The translations under genes and the position numbers were made by a program. Below are positions 22,596 to 34,330 of a stretch of DNA of 64,000 nt, piece after piece (position 1 is the stretch's first letter; the number at the start of each line of letters is the position of its first letter). Origin of the DNA: Bettongia penicillata ogilbyi (taxonomy: Eukaryota > Chordata > Mammalia > Diprotodontia > Potoroidae); the NCBI GenBank assembly GCA_023548195.1, contig JAJHZJ010000008.1, forward strand, positions 5,046,215-5,110,214, written 5' to 3'. The notes beneath the pieces are model-generated. The model saw only the letters and a program-made list of their open reading frames with translations. It had not been told where the DNA came from and did not search any database.

Positions 22596-24284
22596 CATTT
22601 TTGTATCCCCATTATCTAGCACTGGGGCTTAGTAAGGGGGGAAAGCAAGTTCTTTCACAAATGGTAAGATGGAGTTGAAATGAATAAAGAAACTAGAAAA
22701 TAAGTAAGGTAAATTGTCAAAACTTGGCTTCATTTTTATGCTTTGCCTGATCTTGGATGGCATCTATCACGTACCAAGGAACTGCTGGGGCCTACTACTG
22801 TTCATCAACAAGTTAAACATTTATTATGCCACTGCAGAGTACAAAAGTGCACCGTGTTATGCTAATCTGATTGCGATGCCGAGATACACACAGGTAACAG
22901 ATTAGCAAACAAGACAGTTTTCAATAAAAGACTAGTAAGCTGTAAGATACAAACAATGAGAGAACACCAGAGCATGTATCAAGGTGCTAACTGTATGGTA
23001 TAGACAATCCACGTATTTGTAATTTAGAGAATTCCTGATGGGGTTATGTTCCAAAGTTTCCTGTACCAGCAAAAGAAGTAGAATTGACTAGCACACGCTC
23101 ACGTGTTTTTTAGTTTTGCTGAACTGCTTCTCCTCACCCCCCGCCCCCCACTCCATTCCTTTATCACCTTTTGTTGCAAGGGATGGGAAAGGGATGTCTT
23201 TGAAAATGAAGGAGATATTAAAAGCTATCAGCAAAAATAAAAATAAGCAAAGAGCTTGCAACTTCAAAGTTCTTCCCCAGTTCCTGATACCTTTTTTCCC
23301 AACTCTGGCTGTTTTCCTTTGACTCATGGAAAGCAGAACACTTTAGAGGTCGGATGTTTTAGCAGTAGGTAGTGTTCTTTAACAGTCAAGTCACAAAATA
23401 ACTTTCTAAACTTGGAAAGAAAGTTATTGGCCTCATCCTGTTGAAACCTACATTTACCAAGTCATTTTGCTCCCCAAATGGCATTTGTTTGCTCGACGGA
23501 GATCTGAAACCTAGAGATATGTGTATAGTGATTATTAGGTTAGGTGGTTAATAGAAAGCTAATATCATCAAATAGTCCTTACATTTTTTAGCCCTTTTTT
23601 AGTTACAATAAATATTGTTTACAATTTTTGGTAATGAAGTAGGTTTTCCATGACAAACAAGGTGGGGGTAAGCAAATATTTTTTCCTTAAACCTCTTAAG
23701 AGACCACCCCACTTGAACAGCTCCCAGCAGCTGATGGCCTCAGGAGAGAACCTAGTACGTATAAGAACAGAAGGATGAGTGGAGGTTAAACACTGATGTC
23801 AGCTCGGCTGGCACTTCCCTGAACCTCCAAGGTCTCTCTAGTCACATGCAGAACCTCTAGCAGCTGCCCACTAGGCTAAAGGTAACTAGCAGGCAAAATC
23901 CATACTTGGCTTTGCAAAGGGAGGGGGAGAATAAGGCAAAAGCAGTAAAGCATAAACCACCCCACTGCCCCACCCACAGAGGGTGACAGATGCTGCTGCT
24001 AACAGAGTATTCCTTTTGCTTGGACTCCTTGAAATAAAATGACAATAGGCATTTTAAAAGAAAAAAATGATGACGGTAAGCCTCCTTTCTTAGAAGCAAT
24101 GTGAAATGTATTTAAACATGATAAACATACAGCCAAATTCTACCCACTCAGCAGTTTTGGGGTTGTGTTTTTTTTAAATACCAAGGAGAAGGAATTTTTG
24201 AATTACTTGTGAAGAGTCAACATCTATTCTCCATTCATTTCATCCTCATCTACCATATAAGAAATGAGAAATGCAAGATCAATA

Positions 24285-24440
24285 TCCTGGAGTCAGAGGG
24301 AGATGGGTCTGATTCTTACAAATGACACTTATGACCCAGATGACCTTAGATGAGCCTCTCACCTCCTTGGCCTGTTTCTTTAGTAAAATGAGAAGTTTGT
24401 ACTGGATCACTCCTAAGGTTTCTTTCAGTTCTAAATCTAG
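24285..24440 (+). repeat. MIR-type SINE
   Basis: CCAGATGACCTTAGATGAGC, GTTTCTTTAGTAAAATGAGA and AGGTTTCTTTCAGTTCTAAA. Confidence 0.6.
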
Positions 24441-24714
24441 GGTCTCCGGAGCCCCACATGGGGCTATTAAACTACCCCTCTAGACCTTGTTCTCTTACTA
24501 ACTGGGATCAAGGAGTTTGAACCTGCCCATCTCTAAAAGGGGTTTTCGTCTAGCTCAAACATTCCATGTTCCTACGCTATTCGACCCCTCCCAACTACCC
24601 GGGTAACATTCCTCTGAAAGCACTTGAACAGAGACTTGAATAGACTAGCATATCACTCCCTCCCTACCCCGCAACCAAAAAAAAAAATAAAAACCAGCAG
24701 TAAAACAAAAGCAT

Positions 24715-24770
24715 GTATACACACACACATACACACATAGACACACACATATACACACACACACACATAT
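24715..24770. repeat. (CA)n-rich microsatellite
   Basis: Interrupted CA run: ATACACACACACATACACAC and more to CACACACACACACATATC. Confidence 0.9.
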
Positions 24771-26059
24771 CCTGGTTACTAAAAGTGATTACTAAAACTA
24801 AAGACACATAAATTCTTGCATGAATTTAGGTTATTCAACCAAATCACAAACCCAGAACAAAGCTGCATAATTATTCCTTCCATTCCTCCTGAAATGAACA
24901 GTCAGGCTCTGAGTTAATCAGACACCACAAATTTCTATTTTAAGCCTTTGGGGCAACAAGAGTAACCCAACACTGCAGCGCAGCGTATCAGAGAGGTTAA
25001 CAAGTCCTTCATAACATCTAACTCCTTTAAAACTTCAGAATACTAGAGGAAACAAGCACTCATACCTACGCTTCCTAACACCAGCTCCTTGATCTGCATC
25101 TCCAGAGGTTTTACCAGTTCGGTTCCCAGCTTTAGTCTGTGACCATGTCAATTTGCACCAGTTACTTTAACTCACGCCTATTCACTGGCGAAGTGAAGGT
25201 CACAGACAAATTCCACAGGATGAACATTTATTTAAGGCTGATGGCAATAGTTCCTTCTCTATTTAAAGAGCACTCTCATACTTCCAAAAGAAACTAAAGA
25301 TTTTTACATAGTTCAAGGAAAACAAGCCACTAAGAAACCAACATATAAGGAAAAGTACTTTACGATTTTACAAAGCTAATGTTCGGCTGTCTGGGAGTGG
25401 CTGAAGTTCCAACCAACGGCAGAGTTTCCAGGCTTACAGAACGCTGATAGATAGACACACACACACACTCACAAAATAAACCGTGATCCTTGGACGACCT
25501 CTAAGTAAGCAGGAGGTGAATGTGCAAGACATTCTTAAGGCTTCATTCCCAAGTTGGGTCAAGGCTATCTCTTAATTTATTATCAGAAACAGAGCATATA
25601 CTTTGATTATCAATCTAATGGCATTTCAATTCAAACATTTTATTCTGGGAAGATGGATTTCTAGACTACTAGTCTCTCAGTTTATAACTCTGACACATAA
25701 ATCATTGGAGCACACAATCACTGGGTGTTTACTAAGAATATAACTCAATCAGCTTAAAGGCTTATCAGTGTGTTCAGTGGATGCAGGGTGGCTCCGATTC
25801 TCCTTCTCACACCTACTTCCCTGCCCCAAGACCATAACTGGGTTCCTTCGGTTTAGTTTTTTTTTTTCCTTTGAATTCCTTACTCCTTCCTATCCAAAAA
25901 TGATAGAATGCAATGATGGCCTGGGAAATTCACCACAAAAATAGAAGAAAGCAGTCACAACATGATTCAATATTTAAAAAATGTGCATGGACAAATCTAT
26001 TAGATTTATTGGATAGTGCGGTTAGGGTCAGATTAAAGGGAACTAGATTCTATCCTGGC

Positions 26060-26220
26060 TGTATTACTTGTAGGCAGTTTCCCAATTTGTAAAAAGTGTT
26101 AATAAGTATTATTTGTATAATACTTTACATTTGTGAAGTCCCTTATTTAAATTATCTCATTTCAGTCACATACCAACCCTGTGAGGAAGGTACTTGTGAT
26201 GCTACAGATTTTACCAAAAG
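26060..26220 (-). repeat. MIR-type fragment
   Basis: ATAATACTTTACATTTGTGA, AATTATCTCATTTCAGTCAC, CCCTGTGAGGAAGGTACTTG. Confidence 0.6.
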
Positions 26221-26229
26221 GAAATGAAG

Positions 26230-26480
26230 GCTTGGTAGCTAGGTGACATGGTGGATGACATAGGGCCTGGAATCAGGAAGACCTGAGTTCAAATTCAGCC
26301 TCAGACAGGCCAAATAGCTATGTGATCCTGTACAAGTCACTTAATATCTGTCTGCCTCATTTCTCCTAACTGGAAAATTGGTATCATAATAAGGCTTTTA
26401 TGAGGACCAAAAGAGATAATATTTGTAAAGCACTTAGCACAGTGCTAACAGCAGATGCTTAATACATGCTGATCCCCTTT
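26230..26480 (+). repeat. MAR/MIR-type SINE, full length
   Basis: Head GTAGCTAGGTGACATGGTGG, GGAAGACCTGAGTTCAAATT, then GATAATATTTGTAAAGCACT and a tail GTGCTAACAGCAGATGCTTA. Confidence 0.8.
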
Positions 26481-26544
26481 CCTTTCCCTTGGCAAGTTGA
26501 AGGGACTTGCTCAATGAGGTCACCCGATGAAAAAAGATGTGCTG

Positions 26545-26685
26545 GAGAGATACAGCTTTTCTTAAGTGCTCACTATGTGCCAGGCACGGTGCTAGAACCT
26601 TGGAAATAAAAATAGGAGCAAAATAGATAGTTCCTCCCCTGGAGGAGCTTCTATTCCAATGGGGAGGTGAAAAAGTCCAAAAAGT
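26545..26685 (-). mobile_element. L2 3' end, minus strand
   Basis: CTCACTATGTGCCAGGCACG, GGAGGAGCTTCTATTCCAAT: the reverse complement of the L2 tail. The minus-strand open frame here is repeat-derived. Confidence 0.7.
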
Positions 26686-26959
26686 CAAGAGTGAGGATCC
26701 TGGAGAAATGACTGGGATGGCCTGGTTAGGATTCTGCTTCTATGAAGTCACTGCTCCTTCAATGAAACTACCCACAGTTTAACTCTACTGTACAATGGGT
26801 ATTCATCCTTTTCTCCCTGAGATCAGGGGCAAAGGGAACTGACAACATACAAAACTTCAGAAAAGTTTACTGGGCTTTTTTCCTCTGTGGGGGGAAAAAT
26901 GGGTGGGGGGAGAAAGAGAGGGACAGAGCTCAAATGTCACAAATTAGTATAGTAGATAA

Positions 26960-27240
26960 AGAAGGGTAGGTAGGTGGTGGCAGTAGATTGAGTATCTAGC
27001 CTAGAACTAGGAAGACTCATCTTCCTGAGTTCAAATCTGGCCTCAGACATCTACTAGCTGTGTGCCTGTGGGCAAGTCACTTAACCCTGTGTGCCTCAAG
27101 TCAGTTTCCTCATCTGTCAAATAGCCTGGAGAAGGAAATGGCAAACCGCTCCAGAATCTTAGCCAAGAAATCTCCAAATGGGTTGCAGAGAGTCAGATAC
27201 AATTGAAACAAATGACTCAAAAAACAACAAGAAGTAAATA
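26960..27240 (+). mobile_element. MAR1-type marsupial SINE, full length
   Basis: tRNA-like head (GTAGGTAGGTGGTGGCAGTA), GAGTTCAAATCTGGCCTCAG, core CAGTTTCCTCATCTGTCAAA, then the marsupial tail GAGAAGGAAATGGCAAACCG and GAGAGTCAGATACAATTGAA, ending in AACAACAAG. Confidence 0.88.
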
Positions 27241-27242
27241 GA

Positions 27243-27355
27243 GAGCAGGTTTCTGAGCATGGAAGACCTGGGTTCAGGTCCAGCCTCTAACATACACTTG
27301 CTGAGCAACACAGAGCACATTACTTAATCTCTTAGTGCCCCAGGCCTCTCTCTGA
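27243..27355 (+). repeat. MIR-type 5' fragment
   Basis: GGAAGACCTGGGTTCAGGTC then CATTACTTAATCTCTTAGTG. Confidence 0.6.
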
Positions 27356-27589
27356 TGTTATAAACTTTAGAGAAAGTATTTAACTCACATCAAGCTTGGA
27401 AATAAATGTATCATTCCATGGAACAAAGATGTATTTTAGGTCTGCTTTAATGGAAATGCACTGGAAATGCTCTACCTTGATTAGATGTCTAAACATTTTT
27501 TTTAAACTCAGTCAAGTCTAACACACATATTCAGTGCCAGCTAAAATCTGCGCTTGTACAGGAAACCTCCTTGGAGGCTTGAATCTCAG

Positions 27590-27755
27590 TATCTTTCCTT
27601 CCTATTCGTGCCGTACATAGTTCGATTTGTTGGCATTTGCTTGCACTTTGCCTCCTCGCATTACAAGGCATTGGCTGCTTTTTACCTCCTTCTATATCCC
27701 CATCTCTTAGCACAGTAGGCGACTTAATAAATGATTAAGTGATAGAGGGGGTTCC
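27590..27755 (+). mobile_element. L2 3' end
   Basis: Ends TATATCCCCATCTCTTAGCA, CAGTAGGCGACTTAATAAAT, as in the L2 tail. Confidence 0.7.
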
Positions 27756-27915
27756 CTCACCCAGGAATTGTTTGTATCTGCCAATTGTTGTATCTATGAT
27801 GCTCTAGGCGTAACCTCTGTAATTACTTGCATAAATATAGACAGATCTCTATTTTCAGTTTTCATAGGATCAGGTCACTATCTTCAGTCTTCAGAAATCT
27901 TTTGCTCTCTCTCTC

Positions 27916-27990
27916 TATACACACACACACACACACACACACATACACATATATATATATATATGAGCATATATATGTACAGATAGATAT
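27916..27990. repeat. (CA)n(TA)n microsatellite
   Basis: ACACACACACACACACACAC then ATATATATATATATG and further TA/TG units. Confidence 0.95.
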
Positions 27991-28239
27991 ACATATATCT
28001 GAAGATGGCTCCTTATATTTGCATTTTCTGCTTTGGTGTCATTCACCATCAAAGACCAGTGAACCACATGCCTGTTTCTCTCTGTTTCTCCATCTCCATC
28101 TCTGTCTCTGTCTCTCGCCACATACTGTGAAGGTGAAGGACAGAAGTCAGTCACTAAATACTTGCCTCAAACAAACACACAAAAATAGAAGGGCATCATT
28201 CCCTAGACCAGGGCAGCAAATTAAGAAATCCTCCCGTCT

Positions 28240-28480
28240 TTCCTTAGCACAGCAGGCCAAGCTGGCAAGAGGCTGCCATCCTTTGCTCCACCTACTCCTT
28301 GCTCCCTACAATGGTCTATTGACAGAAGGCTGAAAGCGCCTCTTTTGTCTGCCACTAGCTGAGCAGAGTCGGAGCGTAAGGGAGGGAACAAGGGAGCAGC
28401 AGGCAGACCGTGGGCTCGCTGTTCTTTCAATTTGCCCTGGGCTTGTGCTTCGTCACCTGCTGTGTGGTTGGCAGATGACC
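28240..28480. other. GC-richer non-repeat patch in intron 1
   Basis: This stretch shows no repeat I recognise and is richer in G+C than its surroundings, with several CpGs (GTCGGAGCGTAAGG, CCGTGGGCTCGCT, CTTCGTCACC). It could hold an alternative ACSL1 first exon or an intronic enhancer, but nothing in the sequence proves it. Open frames here are short. Confidence 0.25.
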
Positions 28481-28689
28481 TAAATCAGGGCGGACTGGAG
28501 ACTGTTGCTTCTTGTACTAAAAATGAGCAGTTCAGCAGGCTGGCTCAGAAGAAGGCAAGGGTGGGAGAGGGGCAGGACGAGGGACACGAGCAGTTTCTAG
28601 TACACTAGATAGTCCAAAAAACAGAAGCTATGGATTCTATTTGGTTCAACTAGATCTCTTGGGAAACAAACACATGCATAATTCAGGAC

Positions 28690-28945
28690 TAAAGAGGCAG
28701 TGCCTGTGTGGCACACAGCTGGGGAACCAGGAGGTCTTGGGGGCTCCAATCCCATCTTGGACACAAGACCTGTGTGATGGGGGTGGGGAGGGGCATGTCA
28801 CTTAACCACTGTCTGCAAGTCTCAGTTGTAGAGAAGGTGCTGACCTGCACAGGCAGAGAAATTTTCATCACCTGGGAGTTCTCTATACTAATGAAAACCA
28901 CTGATTCAGTCCTCATCCAGACTCTGGAGAGGCCATTGCCTCAGG
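28690..28945 (-). repeat. Marsupial SINE, inverted
   Basis: CAGTTGTAGAGAAGGTGCTG, ACCTGCACAGGCAGAG and CACCTGGGAGTTCTCTATAC are the reverse complement of a SINE that also occurs at 29585, 36280, 36835, 44130 and 58590. I cannot assign its database name. Confidence 0.65.
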
Positions 28946-28954
28946 GCAAAGAGT

Positions 28955-29115
28955 GCTAGGTCAGTGTCAAAGTCCAGCTCAGATACTTTTACTAGGTGTA
29001 CGATCTGGGACAAGTCTCTTAATCTCTTCAGGTTTCAGTCTCCTCATAGGCAAAATGAGAAGTTTGGACTAAATGACCTGTAAGGTCCTTCCCAGATCTA
29101 AATCTATGGTCCCAT
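28955..29115 (+). repeat. MIR-type SINE
   Basis: AATCTCTTCAGGTTTCAGTC, CTCATAGGCAAAATGAGAAG and GTAAGGTCCTTCCCAGATCT. Confidence 0.7.
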
Positions 29116-29354
29116 GTCTTCTTAACACTATGACTGGTGCTCTCCTCGCAATACCAACCGTGTCAAAGTCGACTAGAAACAGTTCCCATATGGACTTAGA
29201 AAATCACAAATTAACATTATCTATATTGTACTGCATTCTAATTTATTTTGTTAAATATTTTCCAACTGGATTAGGCCTCTAAGGAGCTTTAACAGCTTGC
29301 AGCCCATGAGTTTGACACTTCTGCACTACCTGATATGGTATGTCTTTCTTCCTT

Positions 29355-29356
29355 CC

Positions 29357-29397
<41 letters not shown>

Positions 29398-29471
29398 CCT
29401 CCTTCCCTCCCTTCTTTCCTCCCTCTTTGTCTCTTCCTCTTATCTCTCCATGCCCTTGTGCCTTCAAGAGT

Positions 29472-29525
<54 letters not shown>
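29355..29525. repeat. (CT)n tract followed by (CA)n tract
   Basis: A CT run at about 29358-29393 grading into CCCTCCCTT units to about 29445, and a long CA run at 29475-29513. Overlapping frames here translate into Ser/Leu and His/Thr strings and are not genes. Confidence 0.97.
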
Positions 29526-29584
29526 TTCTTTGGAGGGGGAGAAGGGAAAGTCTGGATTTGTGATTTTATTTGTAAAAGGAGCTT

Positions 29585-29765
29585 CCAGTGAGGAAACTCC
29601 ATCTTCCAATATAGGTCATCTTCCAATATAGGTCAGCAACTGTTCCACAACTCATCACCTACCCAGGGTCATTGGGCCAGTGACAACAGTGGTCAGACGT
29701 AATACCTGAACCCACTTCTTCCTGACTTCAAGCCCAATTTACCATCCACTACACCATAGGAGGCA
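29585..29765 (+). repeat. Marsupial SINE with internal 17-bp duplication
   Basis: AGTGAGGAAACTCCATCTTC opens a copy of the family at 44130 and 58590. ATCTTCCAATATAGGTC is present twice in tandem (about 29611-29644). It ends CTTCTTCCTGACTTCAAGCC then CCATCCACTACACC. Confidence 0.6.
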
Positions 29766-30039
29766 TAGCAGGCAAATTATTCCCATTCAAAGACTCAAAG
29801 CAAGTTTTTACACCAATATTGAGCTACATAACTTCTGGTTTAACAAAATGGCCCCTTTCCCACTCCAAAGAATCCCCAACACTAGACAAATGTTAACCCA
29901 AAAATCTGAGCTGCTTTGCTGTCCAACAATTAGCAGTCTGCTTTCTAAGCCAATCCAGGCTAAAAGTCACTGGGACTGGTACCAGGACATGCCTGCATGA
30001 GCAGAGAGCTGCTTATAAGAAGCTTACAATCTATTCTCA

Positions 30040-30180
30040 CACATAGTTACCCAGCATAGTGTTTAAGGTACTAGGTTACAAAGACAAAAATCAAACTCTC
30101 CCCACCCTCAAGAAGCTTATATTCTACAGACACAGCCACAGACCTGTGCAATAGTGAACAAGGTAATACATGTAAGATAA
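30040..30180 (-). mobile_element. L2 3' end, minus strand
   Basis: ACTAGGTTACAAAGACAAAA, CCCACCCTCAAGAAGCTTAT, ATTCTACAGACACAGCCAC in reverse-L2 order. Confidence 0.6.
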
Positions 30181-30769
30181 GGTGCTGCTGTATCAGCGAT
30201 AGGTTCAAAAAGAAAAAAATGAACTTGAGCTAAAAACAAGATAAATTGCACCTTCTGACAACGGATTATTGTATTCGTTTACACTCTTGTGAGCGCACTT
30301 TAGGAAGACTAGGGAGCAGCTAGAAACCCCAGTGATGGGATGACTCCCCTGGCAGAGGACGTACAGCCCTGCTATAGGAGAGTCTGTGGGATAACCTAGG
30401 GATGATCAGCCTAGAGAGGACATGATTAGTTAGGCACGATTAGTTCTGCTGTGCAGAAGGGGAATCAGGCTTTGTTCCACTTGCCCATGGCAGGCAAAAT
30501 GAGAGACAATAGATAGAGAATTCAGGGGCAGGTTCTGGTTGAATATACAGAAAAATTTCTGAACAATTACGAAGCTGAACAAGGTGAAACAGGAAGCCTT
30601 AGGGGTTTATAAGATGATGATAACCAGAGTTATCCTAGTAGAGACTGGAAATGTAGACACTTAGTTTTTGTTTCAGTTGAACTAGATCATCCAAGGTCCT
30701 AAAATGTGTATCTCTGGGAGATGGAGGGAGAGGTAGGGGGAGGGAGACAGGAAAATAAGAAAAATGTTC

Positions 30770-31080
30770 GAGGTCAGGCCTTGAAAACCACACAAGGAAG
30801 GTCAGACTTGTGAGAGTCATTGCATGTTCTTTGAACAGGGGGATGAAATAATGAAATGACAAAAGCATAAAGGATGGGAGTGAGGGTGAGGGAGTGGCAG
30901 AAAGGGATTTAGAAAGATTAAGAGTAATAATCCATATATAATATGATGGGAAAGCAGGCTAGGGTGCAAATGGATGCAGACTCATCCAGGCACTGAAGGA
31001 AGAACAAGAACTGGGCAGATGACCCATATGATAAGGAAGAGAGGAGAGTCTTATAACTCCAAGGTTCTTGGGAGAAGAGA
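30770..31080 (-). mobile_element. L2 internal region, minus strand
   Basis: CATTGCATGTTCTTTGAACA, GGGGGATGAAATAATGAAAT and TTATAACTCCAAGGTTCTTG follow the reverse complement of the L2 ORF2 distal region; diverged. Confidence 0.5.
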
Positions 31081-31609
31081 ACAGTGGTACAATAAGCCAA
31101 ATTATGGATTGGAGGGGAAGGAGAACTCCTGTGGGAGAAGCAGAAGGCATCGTACTGGGCTCTACCAGTTCTGGTCAAAGGCAAACAGAAGCCCCTTTCC
31201 AATTTTACCTTTCACTTCCCTCTCTTCTAGACAGTCTATTCAATTCCCTTTCCTTTTTTCAAAGGCAGGGATTAATGAGGAGGTTTTGAATCAGGCCACA
31301 ATTCCCTCTATTTTCAAGTCCTCACCCATAGTCATGTTCTTTTTTTTCTCCAGGTGGGGGTCAGGACAGAACCTGATCCTTACCACCACCTGTGAAATCT
31401 TTAACTACTCTCCTCAGGGACTGTTTCCTCACCTGGAAAAGAAGATGACCCACAAGATGACCCAGAGGCATTTTGCAGCTCCAGGTGTCTCATGGAAGGA
31501 TGTCCACAGAGCTGAATGGTACCTTGGCCATTCCTTTACTGCAGGTGCCTTGGCATTTTGCCTTTCTTTGGCTCCTCCATGTTGAGCATAATGCCTGGTT
31601 AGTTAGCTG

Positions 31610-32080
31610 TCTGTCCTTCATTTTCAAAGAGGACCAATGACATCATGGCATGATGTCTTGACTCAGGGGTGAATAGGATTTAAGTGAGGCATGGTTGCAC
31701 AAAGTCCGCAGCTACCCTCTCTCTCCCAGGACAGGACAAAAGTCAGGACAACTGGGGGCCCAAGGGGCACTGAATGACCTTGGCTCTTCAATGTCTGAGC
31801 AAGCTCTAAGTGCTCCCTGATGCCTTTGTGGCAGTTGGAACAAATTGTTCTTTCACCCATTCAGCCAGGAGACATCTCCCCAAGCTTAGAGTAGACACTG
31901 CGCTAATTCACCCACGTGTTTGAGGCCCCTTGGTTACCCTCAATCTGGTTTAGCTTGTCTGCCAAGACAGTTTACCAGGGTGTGACTGCTAAATATGTTA
32001 GAGTTTCTTGGAGCCACAGGTGAGAGTTAGGGGGCCAGGTAGACTGCAAAGGTAGAATAGTAGCCCTCACACCAGAAGTG
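31610..32080 (-). mobile_element. RTE-type LINE 3' region
   Basis: Starts with the inverted tail TTTTCAAAGAGGACCAATGA, CATCATGGCATGATGTCTTG, then TTAAGTGAGGCATGGTTGCA, GGAACAAATTGTTCTTTCAC, TTGTCTGCCAAGACAGTTTA and TTTCTTGGAGCCACAGGTGA. About 470 bases, longer than the SINEs sharing this tail. Confidence 0.6.
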
Positions 32081-32084
32081 GTGT

Positions 32085-32260
32085 TTCAGTTCTTTGTCGT
32101 CTGTTCTCAAAGTAGACCATGACATCAGGAAGGTGATACCATGACTTGCAGGTGAATTGGATTTAAGTGAGGCAGGGCTGTGCAAAGTCACCAGCCTCAC
32201 TTTCTCCTCCTGAGCCATCTGGGGCTGGTGGCAAGAGGTGTAAGTGCTCGTTCCATACCC
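32085..32260 (-). mobile_element. RTE-tailed SINE
   Basis: TTCTCAAAGTAGACCATGAC, GGATTTAAGTGAGGCAGGGC, AAAGTCACCAGCCTCACTTT and CTCCTGAGCCATCTGGGGCT. It follows the RTE piece to its left directly in the same orientation. Confidence 0.65.
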
Positions 32261-32369
32261 TTTACACCCCAGCATAGTGTCAGGGACACAATAAATGCTT
32301 GTCGACTCGACTTTGCAGACCTTGTCTTTGTTCACTTGTTTCCTAGGGCTCTATTTTTTCTTCCTAAAT

Positions 32370-32887
32370 CTAATGGCTCTCAAAGAGTAGTCCAGGGCCC
32401 CTGGGCAGTGGGAGTCCCAAGACCCTTTCCAGAGGTGCTTCAGGTCAAAATTATTTTCATTGTAAATATAAGATGTAATTTGCCTATTATAATACTCCTC
32501 TCTTTTCCAACTACATATCTATGTGAGGCAAGATTTTCTTCACAAATTTCAACCACACCAACATATCACAAAAGAATTAATGCCGAAGCAGCTAGGAGAA
32601 TTCACCTGCTTCCTATTATGTCAGATATCAAAGAGATTTGTAAAAGTAAATAAAACAATGCTATACTTCTCATCATTTTGGGGGGGGGGAAATATTTTTA
32701 AATAAAAATGTTACTTAACATGTAATGGTTCATTATTATTTTTAATAAACATTCTTGCAATTTATCGATTTTAATGTCTAATGTGGCAAAAATCAATAGA
32801 TCTAACTTCCACAAAAAAAGCTCTTTGGGGTCCTTCATAATTTTTAGGTGCAAAGGGCCCTGAAATCAAAGAGCTTTTGAACCACTG
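32370..32887. mobile_element. hAT-type DNA transposon, about 518 bp, with 8-bp target duplication
   Basis: Ends are imperfect inverted repeats: left TAATGGCTCTCAAAG, right (inverted) CAGTGGTTCAAAAG, the CAGTGGTTCTCAAA-type end of hAT elements. Flanks TCCTAAAT (32362-32369) and TCCTAAAA (32888-32895) agree at seven of eight bases, the duplication length expected for hAT. No transposase frame is visible, so it is non-autonomous. Confidence 0.6.
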
Positions 32888-33534
32888 TCCTAAAAGGCCA
32901 CAGTCAATGACAAGGACAAGACCTTTCCGTGTCCCCTGCAAGGCCTAGGACTGTGTTAGGCACATAGCCACCACTCACCACCTGGTAGCAGCCGAAATGG
33001 CCACCCTTTCCAAAGCAAGGTAGTGAGGAGCCTATGGAGAGCTCTCCTCCTTAACTCTTCACTCACTACAAGACTGAGAGGGACCCAAGAACTCTGTAGA
33101 GACAGAGCGCAGAGAAATCCTGGTAGAGAATCTTCCTCAAAGGGCGAGGTTTTAGGAGAAATCAAATAGCATGAATAAGGAGAAATGAAAAGGTTTTCCT
33201 CCAGAGCTGAAAATGGGGAAAAGAGACTCAACTGCTTGCTAAGGGATCCTTTGACTGCGTGAATGCTGGAAACAATCACATGCCATCCAACTTCTCCCAG
33301 CAAAGAAATTAGACTCTGTCCCATTCCTATCCTCTTTTCAAACAAAGAATACAATTAAAACCCATAAGTCACAGGGTTAAGTGAATTTACTGAGTATTAT
33401 GAAGAAATCATCGAGGTCTTATCTGACAGCAATGTCTAATTTGGGGAAGTCAAAGATTCACAAGAGTGAACGTATTTTTTTTTTCAGCTGCCAAAGAGAT
33501 CTTCCCAAAGCAAAGGTCTGTGTTACCCCACTCA

Positions 33535-33835
33535 CTCTCCAATAGACTGTTACCTCCAGGATTAGATATAAAATCCTGTTTGGCTTTTAAGGTGTTGCAC
33601 AACCTGACCCCTCCCCTACTTGGCCAGCCTGACACTATTTCTATCCTATTCCTAGTTGCTCTACAATCCAGGAGCACTGGCTGTTTGCAGTTCTTCCACA
33701 TTTATCCCCTGGCCTAGAGTGTCCTCCTTCTTCCCTTCCAGTTTCTCTGCTTCAATCTCAACTCCTAGAGGCCTTTTCCAGTTTCACCCTTCACCAAATA
33801 CTAGTGCCTCCCCTCCTCCCCTCCTTCCCTCCTTC
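33535..33835 (+). mobile_element. L2, 3' region
   Basis: AGGATTAGATATAAAATCCT, GCACAACCTGACCCCTCCCC, CACATTTATCCCCTGGCCTA, GAGGCCTTTTCCAGTTTCAC. Confidence 0.75.
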
Positions 33836-34103
33836 CCCCTAGGGGTGTGCTGGGACCAGCTCAACCAGCTCTCACTGGTACATTTTCAGTGAGAGCATTT
33901 ACAAATGTTGCAAATCAGGGCTTGATTGTTTTCATGATTCTCTGATTAAGAAAGTGATGAAGAAAATGTTAATAATGAAGACGAAAGTGCAAAGTGTCAT
34001 ATATATTCTCTCTCCTCCCCAAGAGCCACCAGCACACTCCTGCTTCCTTTGGAGGCGATCTTCCATTTACAAGGTGCATTGTATATGCACAGTTGTTTGT
34101 ACA

Positions 34104-34104
34104 G

Positions 34105-34146
<42 letters not shown>

Positions 34147-34235
34147 ATCTCATTCTCTCTCCATAAATATACAAACATACATGTTCATACACACAACTCT
34201 ATATATTTAATGTGTGTATACACACATATACAGTA
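34104..34235. repeat. (CT)n tract and following AT/AC-rich block
   Basis: CTCTCTCTCTCTCTCTCTCT with TTT interruptions to about 34160, then ATACAAACATACATG and GTATACACACATATACA. Confidence 0.95.
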
Positions 34236-34264
34236 GATAAACACAGTGTAGATACAGTTGATTA

Positions 34265-34330
34265 AATGAGATGTTTCTAAAATGCTGTGAAAACCTTAAA
34301 GCTCTGTGTTAATGCTAGCTGTTATTATTT
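34265..34330 (+). repeat. MIR-type 3' fragment
   Basis: TTAAATGAGATGTTTCTAAA, ACCTTAAAGCTCTGTGTTAA, TGCTAGCTGTTATTATT. Confidence 0.55.

Noticed and set aside
26960..27240. tRNA-like boxes in SINE heads as possible tRNA genes
   Set aside because: The heads continue into SINE bodies and tails, lack an intact cloverleaf, and recur across the window.
24700..29530. Short regular CA or CT arrays as CRISPR-like repeats
   Set aside because: They are simple microsatellites without unique spacers, in a vertebrate genome.
29279..29631. Overlapping open frames with Ser/Leu, Arg/Glu and His/Thr runs
   Set aside because: Translations of CT and CA simple repeats in several frames.
30974..31585. A 203-codon plus-strand open frame in intron 1
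   Set aside because: Part overlaps an inverted L2 fragment, there is no recognisable domain, and the composition looks like chance.
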